Below are positions 6,965 to 13,192 of a stretch of DNA of 14,572 nt, piece by piece (position 1 is the first letter of the stretch; each line of letters starts with the position of its first letter). The notes under the pieces are model-generated. The model was not told the DNA's origin. It worked only from the letters and a program-made list of their open reading frames with translations, and ran no database searches. This DNA is from Microbacteriaceae bacterium. Its GTDB lineage: Bacteria; Actinomycetota; Actinomycetes; Actinomycetales; Microbacteriaceae. Position numbers and translations under genes: made by a program. The DNA lies in NCBI GenBank assembly GCA_024639925.1, contig JAHEGA010000012.1:1-14572 (forward strand). The letters are read 5' to 3'.

Positions 6965-7518
6965 TAGACCTCGAGAAGCTCAGCTTCTTTCTTCTTCAAG
7001 ACCTCGTCCACGTGCTCAACTTGGGCCTTCGTGAGCGCCTCAATCTCTTTCTCCGCACGCGAAACCTCGTCTTCGCCAACCTCAGCCTTGAGTGTTTCCA
7101 GCTCGTCCATTGCTTTTCTGCGCACGGATCGAATCGACACTTTGCCGTCTTCCGCTTTCTGGCGCACGATTTTGACGTATTCCTTGCGACGCTCCTCGGT
7201 GAGCTCCGGCATAGTGACCCGGATAACTTCACCATCGTTGCTGGGCGATGCGCCCAGGTTGGGGAAATTGGTGATGGCTTTCTCAATTTCCTTCATCGCG
7301 GATTTGTCATACGGGGTCACCACGAGCGTGCGCGCCTCGATATTTTGCATACTCGCCAGCTGAGCCAACGGCGTGGGCTGACCGTAATAGTCGACCATGA
7401 TCTTCTGGAACAGCGCCGGGTTTGCCCGTCCTGTCCGAACAGTCTGAAAGTCGTCCTGGACCACCTCAATGGCCTTAGTCATCTTTTCTTTCGCCTGCGC
7501 GATTACGTCCGCAATCAT
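6964..7518 (-). CDS. frr: Ribosome recycling factor
   Basis: RRF splits the post-termination ribosome together with EF-G so that subunits can be reused; it is essential and cytosolic. The 184 residues match the usual RRF length and read through the full domain set: MIADVIAQAKEKMTKAIEVV in the first long helix, the conserved VRTGRANPALF (27-37), VDYYGQPTPLAQLASM (42-57), LVVTPYDKSAMKEIEKAI (65-82), the domain II/III return LTEERRKEYVKIVRQKAED (110-128), and a C-terminal helix ending AELLEV. An AAAGGAG ribosome binding site lies just ahead of the ATG at 7518. The gene lies 33 nt downstream of pyrH and overlaps cdsA by one base, the standard bacterial order. Confidence 0.98.
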   Translation of the reverse strand: MIADVIAQAKEKMTKAIEVVQDDFQTVRTGRANPALFQKIMVDYYGQPTPLAQLASMQNIEARTLVVTPYDKSAMKEIEKAITNFPNLGASPSNDGEVIRVTMPELTEERRKEYVKIVRQKAEDGKVSIRSVRRKAMDELETLKAEVGEDEVSRAEKEIEALTKAQVEHVDEVLKKKEAELLEV

Positions 7519-7551
7519 GGTGTCTCCTTTAGTCGCAGTCTATCCAGGGCT

Positions 7552-8259
7552 CTACGAAACCAGGGTGCCCAGGCGTTTGCCCTGGATCGCCTTGGTGACA
7601 TTGCCCGCGGGCTCCATTCCAAACACAACCATGGGCATTTTGTTATCCATACACAAACTAAACGCCGTCGAGTCGACGACTTTAAGACCTTGAACCAGAG
7701 CCTCCTGATAGGTCACCTGCTCATACTTCTTCGCGGTGGGATCCTTCTTGGGGTCGTTAGAGTAGACGCCGTCGACACCGTTTTTCGCCACGAGCACCTC
7801 ATCGGCCAGCACCTCGAGTGCGCGTTGTGCGGCCACCGTGTCGGTCGAGAAGTAAGGCAACCCAGCGCCCGCCCCAAACACGACAACGCGGCCCTTTTCC
7901 ATATGGCGGATGGCTCTTTGGGGAATATAGGGCTCTGCCACCTGAGTCATGGAGATAGCCGATTGCACCCGGACTTCCGCCCCGGCCTGTTCCAGAAAGT
8001 CCTGAAGTGCGAGAGCGTTCATCACGGTGCCGAGCATTCCCATGTAGTCCGCGCGTCGACGATCCATCCCTCGCTGAGAGAGTTCCGCGCCACGGAAGAA
8101 GTTGCCGCCACCGACGACGATGGCCACTTCGGCCTTCTTGGCACCCTCCGCAATTTCGCGGGCTATTTGGGCCACAACATCGGGGTTGACCCCCAACTGA
8201 CCGTCTCCGAATGCTTCACCCGAGAGTTTTAGAAGTACCCGACGTTTTTTCTCCGCCAT
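7552..8259 (-). CDS. pyrH: UMP kinase
   Basis: PyrH phosphorylates UMP to UDP, feeding pyrimidine nucleotides and UDP-sugars used by the cell wall. The 235-residue protein has the amino-acid-kinase fold motifs: RVLLKLSGEAFG (7-18), VVGGGNFFRG (48-57), RADYMGMLGTVMNALALQ (69-86), the nucleotide-binding GAGAGLPYFSTDTVAA (129-144) and KNGVDGVYSNDPKKDP (159-174). The ATG at 8259 has an AGAGGAG ribosome binding site. It is separated from tsf by a strong terminator, so it needs its own promoter; TACGCT on the minus strand about 35 nt before the ATG is a weak -10 candidate. It sits upstream of frr and cdsA in the classical order. Confidence 0.98.
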   Translation of the reverse strand: MAEKKRRVLLKLSGEAFGDGQLGVNPDVVAQIAREIAEGAKKAEVAIVVGGGNFFRGAELSQRGMDRRRADYMGMLGTVMNALALQDFLEQAGAEVRVQSAISMTQVAEPYIPQRAIRHMEKGRVVVFGAGAGLPYFSTDTVAAQRALEVLADEVLVAKNGVDGVYSNDPKKDPTAKKYEQVTYQEALVQGLKVVDSTAFSLCMDNKMPMVVFGMEPAGNVTKAIQGKRLGTLVS

Positions 8260-8305
8260 AGTGGCTCCTCTCGCTGCCCCTCAAGCGTAGTGGGCACACA
8301 AACGA

Positions 8306-8342
8306 CTCGGGGGCCAGGGCACACCGTGCCCTGGCCCCCGAG
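8306..8342 (-). terminator. Strong hairpin terminator of the rpsB-tsf operon
   Basis: A perfect 17-bp inverted repeat (8306-8322 and 8326-8342) with a 3-nt loop lies 12 nt past the tsf stop. The stem is GC-rich (CTCGGGGGCCAGGGCAC arm). On the minus strand it is followed by TCGTTTGTGTG, a poor T-tract, as is common for actinobacterial terminators. Its position between tsf and pyrH separates ribosomal and nucleotide/lipid gene transcription. Confidence 0.85.
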
Positions 8343-8354
8343 ATGATCAACGGT

Positions 8355-9182
8355 TTAGGAACCGACCCGGAATCGGGCAAAACCGGTCACAGTGAGACCG
8401 GCCTGTTCTAGAACCTGCTTGATCGAGAGTTTGTTATCGCGAGCGTAATCCTGCTCCAGGAGTGAGACCTGCTTGAAGAAGGCGCCGACGCGACCTTCCA
8501 CAATCTTGGGCAGAGCAGCCTCAGGCTTGCCCTCACCGCGCGAAATCTCCTCGACGATGCGACGCTCGGCTTCGACAGCTTCGGCGGGCACGTCGTCCCT
8601 CGAGAGGTACTGCGGGTCCGCAAACGAAATGTGCTGCGCGATGCTGCGTGCCGTGTCCGCATCGCTACCGGAGTAGGCGACAACCACGCCGACCTGCGGG
8701 GGCAGGTCTTTGTTGGTCTTGTGGAGGTACACAGCAAAGCTGTCACCTTCGAGCTTGGACACTCGGCGCAATTCGACCTTCTCGCCGAGGATGGCCGCTT
8801 GGTCATCAATCATCGATTGGATGGTCCCACCCGCAGCAGAGGCCTGCAGAGCAGTTTCCGCGCTGTCAGAACCGGCGGCAACAACAGCCTCCAGGACTGA
8901 GTCAGCCAGTGCCACGAACTTCTCATTCTTGGCTACGAAGTCGGTCTCGCAGGCCAGTTCGAGGAGGTAGGCAACGCCTGCTCCCTCGTGAGCCGCAACC
9001 AGGCCTTCGCTGGTGGAACGATCGGCACGCTTGGCGTTGCCTTTCGCGCCTTTCAGGCGAAGGATTTCGGTGGCTTTTTCGAGATCACCGTCGGCTTCTT
9101 CCAACGCGTTCTTGGTGTCGACCATTCCGGTACCAAGCTGCTCACGCAGCTTCTTGATGTTTTCGAGAGAAACGCTCGCCAT
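8355..9182 (-). CDS. tsf: Elongation factor Ts
   Basis: EF-Ts exchanges GDP for GTP on EF-Tu during translation. The 275-residue protein starts with the UBA-like N-terminal domain (SLENIKKLREQLGTGMVDTK, 5-24), then the EF-Tu-contacting signature ETDFVAKNE (79-87), and two core subdomains ending in ITVTGFARFRVGS-like sequence (LTVTGFARFRVGS). Length and order are normal for the family. A good AAGGAG lies 7 nt before the ATG at 9182, and the gap to the rpsB stop is only 11 nt, so the two genes form one transcript. A strong hairpin follows the stop. Confidence 0.98.
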   Translation of the reverse strand: MASVSLENIKKLREQLGTGMVDTKNALEEADGDLEKATEILRLKGAKGNAKRADRSTSEGLVAAHEGAGVAYLLELACETDFVAKNEKFVALADSVLEAVVAAGSDSAETALQASAAGGTIQSMIDDQAAILGEKVELRRVSKLEGDSFAVYLHKTNKDLPPQVGVVVAYSGSDADTARSIAQHISFADPQYLSRDDVPAEAVEAERRIVEEISRGEGKPEAALPKIVEGRVGAFFKQVSLLEQDYARDNKLSIKQVLEQAGLTVTGFARFRVGS

Positions 9183-9193
9183 CAGGGTGCTCC

Positions 9194-10264
9194 TTACTTC
9201 TTCTCAGTCTTGGCAGCCGGTGCCTTCTTAGCGGCAGGCTTTTTCTCGGCTGGCTTCTTAGCGGGTGCCTTCTTGGCAGCAGGCTTCTTGTCGGCCTCAG
9301 CAGCGGGCTTCTTTGCAGCCGGCTTCTTAGCGGGCTCTTTCTTAGCCGCTGCGTCATCCTTCGCAGGAGCAGCCTTTTTCGCCGGAGCCTTCTTAACGGG
9401 CTCCACCTTGTCAGCTGTTGCCTTCTTGGCCGGTGCTTTCTTAGCGGCAGGCTTCTCGTCCGTTGCGGCAACGGGGGCAGCGTCAGCTGCAGGCTCGCCC
9501 GACTGCTCGAGCAGTTCGCGTTCCCATTCAGCCAGAGGCTCCACAGCAGAAACGTTGCCTTCGGCCTCGGGCTTCTGGTGGCGCTCAATCAGGCCTTCGG
9601 CCACGGCGTCTGCCATCAACTTGGTCAACAGAGCGACCGAGCGGATCGCGTCATCGTTGCCGGGAATCGGGTAGTGGAAATCATCCGGGTCAGCGTTGGA
9701 GTCAAGGATTCCGACGATCGGAATGCGCAGCTTCTTGGCTTCATCAATCGCCAGGTGCTCGCGCAGTGGGTCAATCACCCAGATAGCGTCGGGCGCCTTG
9801 GTGAGGGTACGGATACCGCCGAGGGACTTCTGAAGTTTGGTCAGCTCGCGCTTCTTCATCAGGAGCTCTTTTTTGGTGTACCCCTGAGTGGTGTCCTCGT
9901 AGTCCACCTCTTCGAGCTCTTTCATGCGACCGAGGCGCTTGGACACGGTCTGGAAGTTGGTGAGAAGTCCACCCAGCCAACGCTCGTTGACGTAGGGCTG
10001 ACCCACGCGCAAAGCCTGCTCAGACACAGCTTCTTGAGCCTGCTTCTTCGTTCCCACGAAAAGGACGGTTCCGCCCTTGGCGACCGTGTCCTTCAGGAAC
10101 GCGTAGGCCTGGTCGATGTAGGCCAGCGACTGCTGCAGATCGATGATGTGGATACCGCTGCGCTCAGTGAGAATGAAACGCCGAACTTTCGGGTTCCAGC
10201 GGCGGGTCTGGTGTCCGAAGTGAACACCGCTATCGAGTAGTTGTCGAATGGTGACGGCAGCCAT
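9194..10264 (-). CDS. rpsB: Ribosomal protein S2 with long Lys/Ala/Pro-rich C-terminal tail
   Basis: S2 is a late-binding protein of the 30S subunit, contacting S1 or mRNA-side features. Residues 1-230 are textbook S2: TIRQLLDSGVHFGHQTRRWNPK (split as 5-26), LQQSLAYIDQAYAF (43-56), FVGTKKQAQEAV (69-80), VNERWLGGLLTNF (92-104), PDAIWVIDPLREHLAIDEA (158-176) and GILDSNADPDD (185-195). The protein is 356 residues long, about 100 more than E. coli S2. The excess is a low-complexity tail: acidic at 232-270, then PAAKK/PAKK-type repeats at 271-356. The frame is open upstream to 10405, but the ATG at 10264 has AAAGGAG 7 nt before it and begins the conserved sequence. tsf follows after 11 nt. Confidence 0.97.
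   Translation of the reverse strand: MAAVTIRQLLDSGVHFGHQTRRWNPKVRRFILTERSGIHIIDLQQSLAYIDQAYAFLKDTVAKGGTVLFVGTKKQAQEAVSEQALRVGQPYVNERWLGGLLTNFQTVSKRLGRMKELEEVDYEDTTQGYTKKELLMKKRELTKLQKSLGGIRTLTKAPDAIWVIDPLREHLAIDEAKKLRIPIVGILDSNADPDDFHYPIPGNDDAIRSVALLTKLMADAVAEGLIERHQKPEAEGNVSAVEPLAEWERELLEQSGEPAADAAPVAATDEKPAAKKAPAKKATADKVEPVKKAPAKKAAPAKDDAAAKKEPAKKPAAKKPAAEADKKPAAKKAPAKKPAEKKPAAKKAPAAKTEKK
9197..9454 (-). repeat. In-gene repeats encoding the PAAKKAPAKK-type S2 tail
   Basis: The last 86 codons of rpsB are a degenerate repeat tract. KPAAKKAPAKK occurs identically at residues 271-281 and 327-337, and closely related units (KKAPAKKAAPAK, KKPAAKKPAAE, KKPAAKKAPA) fill the rest. On the plus strand it appears as recurring GGCTTCTTAGCGGG-like words. 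The repeats may allow slippage or recombination, so the tail length probably varies among relatives. Confidence 0.85.
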
Positions 10265-10295
10265 TGCTGCACTCCTTTTGTTGTTATCGGTTTCC

Positions 10296-10310
10296 CGCAC
10301 CGGCGGTGCG
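10296..10310 (-). other. Leader hairpin near the rpsB ribosome binding site
   Basis: CGCACC (10296-10301) pairs perfectly with GGTGCG (10305-10310) around a 3-nt loop, about 30 nt upstream of the rpsB ATG. It is a small GC-rich stem without a T-tract, so it is not a terminator. Whether it affects translation is unknown. Confidence 0.4.
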
Positions 10311-10414
10311 AGCCTGGTGCCGAGGCCACCACCGCACCCCAGACATCTGCGCTCCCGGAGGAGAGAGTGTCGAGGGACCGACGGGTGTGTACCTGAGGTC
10401 GACACGCGAAGTCA

Positions 10415-10431
10415 CAGAATCAACGATTCTG
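10415..10431 (-). other. Perfect 7-bp inverted repeat at the predicted rpsB transcript start
   Basis: CAGAATC (10415-10421) and GATTCTG (10425-10431) are perfect complements around 3 nt. The repeat begins about 10 nt downstream of the candidate -10, so it would be either the first hairpin of the mRNA or a palindromic protein-binding site over the start. It lacks a T-tract, so it is unlikely to terminate the upstream operon. Confidence 0.4.
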
Positions 10432-10475
10432 CGCCCTCACATCATAGCGCCCTGGCGACGCCAAAGCCAGCGGAA

Positions 10476-11054
10476 TTATTGGGTAGGAAGCGTGGCAATC
10501 AGTTCCGCAAGAGCGCGAAACGCCTGCCCACGATGCGACGCCTCGTTTTTCTCCCGCGGCTCCATCTGGGCTGCCGTCACGCTACTGCCGTGAGGGACAA
10601 AAATCGGGTCATACCCAAAGCCTCCGCCACCGCTTGGTGTCTGGGAGATGGTGCCTTCCCACCGGCGCTCGATGACATATTCCCCGCGCGCGGTGACGTA
10701 CGCCGCGGCACACACAAACTCCGCCTGACGGTCCTCAATGCCCTCGAGGTTGGTCAGCAGGAGAGCAGTGTTGTCCTCATCGAGGCCGCTGGCCGCATAG
10801 CGTGCCGAGCGCACGCCCGGTTCCCCACCCAAAGCTCGCACCTCGATGCCCGAATCATCGGCAATGCTGGGACGGCCCGACTCACTAAACGCGGCACGCG
10901 CTTTGATCAGGGCGTTGGCATAAAAAGTGGTGCCATCCTCCTCGGGTGCCTCACCTGTTGCCGGCTCCAACTCGAGACCTCCCAACACGGGGGTCAAAAT
11001 TTCGGTGAGCTCCGCAATCTTGTGTGCGTTGCGCGTTCCCACCACGAGTTTCAC
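10476..11054 (-). CDS. rdgB: XTP/dITP diphosphatase (HAM1/RdgB family)
   Basis: RdgB hydrolyses non-canonical purine triphosphates (dITP, XTP) to monophosphates, keeping deaminated bases out of DNA and RNA. The 192-residue protein has the family landmarks: VVGTRNAHK (4-12) at the nucleotide pocket, TTFYANALIKA (42-52), IADDSGIEV (64-72) with the catalytic/metal Asp pair, GGGGFGYDPIFVP (142-154) and ASHRGQA (172-178). The GTG start at 11054 lies 3 nt after the rph stop, so the two are translated from one message, the usual rph-rdgB arrangement. It is the last gene of the unit before the rpsB promoter; no clear terminator follows. Confidence 0.96.
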   Translation of the reverse strand: MKLVVGTRNAHKIAELTEILTPVLGGLELEPATGEAPEEDGTTFYANALIKARAAFSESGRPSIADDSGIEVRALGGEPGVRSARYAASGLDEDNTALLLTNLEGIEDRQAEFVCAAAYVTARGEYVIERRWEGTISQTPSGGGGFGYDPIFVPHGSSVTAAQMEPREKNEASHRGQAFRALAELIATLPTQ

Positions 11055-11057
11055 GGG

Positions 11058-11786
11058 CTAGTCGCTCTCAAGCGCGTCACGCTGGATGCGGGCAAGCTCT
11101 GCTGTACCCAGAAGTGCCAGGTCCAACAGGCGGTCCAGTTCGGCACGATCAAACGGTGCACCCTCAGCTGTTCCCTGCACTTCGACAAACGATCCGCGAC
11201 CGGTGACAACAACGTTCATATCGGTTTCCGCTGCCACATCCTCGACGTAGGCAAGATCCAGCAGGGGGGTGCCCTCCACAATGCCGACGCTAATCGCCGA
11301 GAGAGAATCGGTGATCGCCTGCGCACCAGCGGCCACATGGCCGTTCTTTTGCGCCCAGCGGACCGCATCCACCAGCGCCACGTAAGCGCCGGTGATGGCC
11401 GCTGTGCGGGTTCCGCCATCGGCTTGCAACACATCGCAGTCAATCACGATGGTGTTTTCTCCCAGTGCGTCCAGATCGATGATGGCCCGCAGGCTGCGCC
11501 CGATCAGGCGAGAAATTTCGTGGGTGCGACCCCCCACTTTTCCTTTGACCGATTCGCGACCCATGCGCTCATTCGTCGAGCGAGGGAGCATTCCATATTC
11601 GGCCGTCACCCAGCCTTTGCCGGAGCCCGACAACCAGCGGGGAACACCGGGGGTAAACGAGGCGGTGGCCAACACCTTGGTGTTGCCAAAGTTGATCAGC
11701 GCGCTGCCCTCCGCTTGCGCGCTCCAGCCTCGTTCAATGCCGACGGGGCGAAGCTGGTCAGCGGTGCGGTGATCGGCGCGGTTCAT
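11058..11786 (-). CDS. rph: Ribonuclease PH
   Basis: RNase PH trims tRNA 3' ends using phosphate and forms a hexamer. The 242-residue protein matches the family length and keeps the active-site sequence: FTPGVPRWLSGSGKGWVTAE (44-63), YGMLPRSTNERMGRE (64-78), GRTHEISRLIGRSLRA (86-101) and IDCDVLQADGGTRTAAI (115-131), the last holding phosphate-binding residues. There is no sign of truncation. The ATG at 11786 overlaps the Mur ligase stop by ATGA (11783-11786), and rdgB follows after 3 nt, so it is in the middle of a four-gene operon. In many actinobacteria the same pair lies downstream of murI. Confidence 0.97.
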   Translation of the reverse strand: MNRADHRTADQLRPVGIERGWSAQAEGSALINFGNTKVLATASFTPGVPRWLSGSGKGWVTAEYGMLPRSTNERMGRESVKGKVGGRTHEISRLIGRSLRAIIDLDALGENTIVIDCDVLQADGGTRTAAITGAYVALVDAVRWAQKNGHVAAGAQAITDSLSAISVGIVEGTPLLDLAYVEDVAAETDMNVVVTGRGSFVEVQGTAEGAPFDRAELDRLLDLALLGTAELARIQRDALESD

Positions 11787-13192
11787 GCAGGATCCTTTGG
11801 TTGAGTGGTCTCGATGGCCGCCCGGAAATCGTCGGCGCGGTGCTGGTAATCACGGTAGTACCCAAAACTCGGCGCCCCGGGCGAGAGCAACACGTAATCG
11901 CCCGGGCCCGCGAGCTGCCTGGCGCGCTCGATTGCCTCAGTCATGCTCGTCACAGTCCCCAAGCTAACTCGGTCCAGCAGGCCCGCCTCCTCCAGTGCAG
12001 ACCGGAAGAGTTCCACCAGGGCTGGTCCCGACCCCGGCAATCCGAGAATGTGTCGCGGGGTGCTGGCGACCACCTGCTCCACTAACACCGTGTAATCGAC
12101 ACCCCGATCAAAACCGCCGACCAGCCACACCATTCCCGGAGACGAGCAGGATGCGAGTGCTACCGAGGCGGCGTGCGGATTGGTGGCAAGAGAATCATTG
12201 ACAAACACGAGACCGCTTTGATCCTCGATCCGCTCCAAGCGGTTCGCCAAACCTTCAAAGCTGCCCAAGGCCTCGGCGATTGCGCTCTCGTCCAGCGCCC
12301 CCGTGGCACTCGCACCCGCCAATGCCAGGAGCATATTGCGGTGGTTGTGCTCCCCGAGAAGTGCTGAATTTTTGGTGGAGAACAGGCGACGATCGCCGTG
12401 ACACAGCCAGGCATGATCGCCCTCTGGCTCCAGGTGCCAGTCGTGACCATCGCCCACCCAGACCACGTTCAGATCGGGGTATCGGCGGGTGAGTTCCTCG
12501 CGCAAGATCAGATCATCAGCGTTGGCGACCACCACTCTGGGGGCGTGCGCCACGATGCCCAACTTGTCAGCGAAGTAGAGGTCCACCGACCCGTGCCAAT
12601 CCAGGTGTTCGGGGAACAGCGCGGTCAGCACGACGACATCGGGTGACGCCTCGAGATAGTGGCACTGATAACTGGAGAGTTCTGCGACCTGCCACTGCCC
12701 GGGTGTGCTCCCCACCAGGGGAATCCCCATGTTTCCCCCGAGCGCCGTGTCGTGGCCCGAATGGGTGAGAAGCGCATGAATCAGCGTGCTGGTGGTGGAT
12801 TTACCCTTCGAGCCCGTGACCCCCACCAGTGTCGAGGCATGCTCCGCAACGAACAGGGCACTACTGGAAGTCATCGCGATGCCCCAGCGGCGTATCGCGC
12901 GATAGAGCGCGCTGGTTCGGGCAATTCCCGGGGACATCACCGCCATCGTGACCTCGTTCAAGACCGGTGGCCGCTCATCAGTGTCCTCAAAAAGGTGCAC
13001 GGGCACACTCCCACCGAATTCCCCGCGGAACCGGGCGGTGGCCTCGCCCTCGGATCCCTCCAGAGCGAAGGCGATGGGAGGGGCATCCAGAGCGTGAAGG
13101 GCATGCGCCAGCGCGGTTCCTTCTCGTCCCACCCCCACGATCAGGACGGTGTGGTGCGCGAGGTCTCCCAGGGTGAGACCGGTGTTAGCCAA
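11783..13192 (-). CDS. murD: Mur ligase, UDP-MurNAc-L-alanine:glutamate ligase, probably the MurD2 (L-Glu adding) type
   Basis: The 469-residue protein has the three-domain MurD layout: N-terminal UDP-binding fold (HHTVLIVGVGREGTALA, 13-29), ATP-binding centre with VTGSKGKSTT (125-134), ELSSYQ (171-176), EHLDWHGS (195-202), Lys210 at the carbamylated-lysine position, EHNHRN (281-286), and the C-terminal LVGGFDRGVDY (357-367) and LSPGAPSFGYYRDY (436-449). It departs from classical MurD at GSKGKST (usual GTNGK) and at NDSLATN (332-338, usual NDSKATN). Its partner is murL, whose stop overlaps this start by 8 nt. MurD2 enzymes add L-Glu, which MurL then epimerises. I therefore favour MurD2, but ordinary MurD cannot be excluded. 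The TTG at 13192 is the only start keeping the first strand; its ribosome binding site is weak, which fits coupling to murL. Confidence 0.85.
   Translation of the reverse strand: MANTGLTLGDLAHHTVLIVGVGREGTALAHALHALDAPPIAFALEGSEGEATARFRGEFGGSVPVHLFEDTDERPPVLNEVTMAVMSPGIARTSALYRAIRRWGIAMTSSSALFVAEHASTLVGVTGSKGKSTTSTLIHALLTHSGHDTALGGNMGIPLVGSTPGQWQVAELSSYQCHYLEASPDVVVLTALFPEHLDWHGSVDLYFADKLGIVAHAPRVVVANADDLILREELTRRYPDLNVVWVGDGHDWHLEPEGDHAWLCHGDRRLFSTKNSALLGEHNHRNMLLALAGASATGALDESAIAEALGSFEGLANRLERIEDQSGLVFVNDSLATNPHAASVALASCSSPGMVWLVGGFDRGVDYTVLVEQVVASTPRHILGLPGSGPALVELFRSALEEAGLLDRVSLGTVTSMTEAIERARQLAGPGDYVLLSPGAPSFGYYRDYQHRADDFRAAIETTQPKDPA

Larger units (their letters stand above)
10265..10475 (-). 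promoter_or_regulatory. rpsB promoter and 5' leader
   Basis: This 211-nt gap lies between the rdgB stop and the rpsB start. TATGAT (10446-10441 on the minus strand) is a good -10 candidate, matching the consensus at five of six bases. The hexamer 17 nt upstream, TGGCTT, is a poor -35. Initiation there would give a leader of about 170 nt, long for a ribosomal-protein gene. The leader contains two perfect small hairpins (10415-10431 and 10296-10310) and ends in AAAGGAG. S2 autoregulates its own mRNA in other bacteria, so the leader may be a control element, but no known motif was matched. Confidence 0.5.

Noticed and set aside
6925..8232. Plus-strand open frame of 435 codons opposite frr and pyrH
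   Set aside because: It is fully antisense to two essential conserved genes, and its His-rich translation has no family features.
9194..9460. CRISPR-like or tandem DNA repeat array
   Set aside because: The recurring words are irregularly spaced and in frame with the PAKK tail of S2, so they reflect protein repeats, not an array with spacers.
10265..10405. N-terminal extension of rpsB to 10405
   Set aside because: S2 conservation begins at the ATG at 10264, which has AAAGGAG at normal spacing; the upstream frame lies in the leader.
10248..11804. Plus-strand open frame of 518 codons
   Set aside because: It runs antisense to all of rdgB and rph, both unmistakable by motif. The encoded sequence is Arg/His-rich with no recognisable domain, as expected of a mirror frame in GC-rich DNA.
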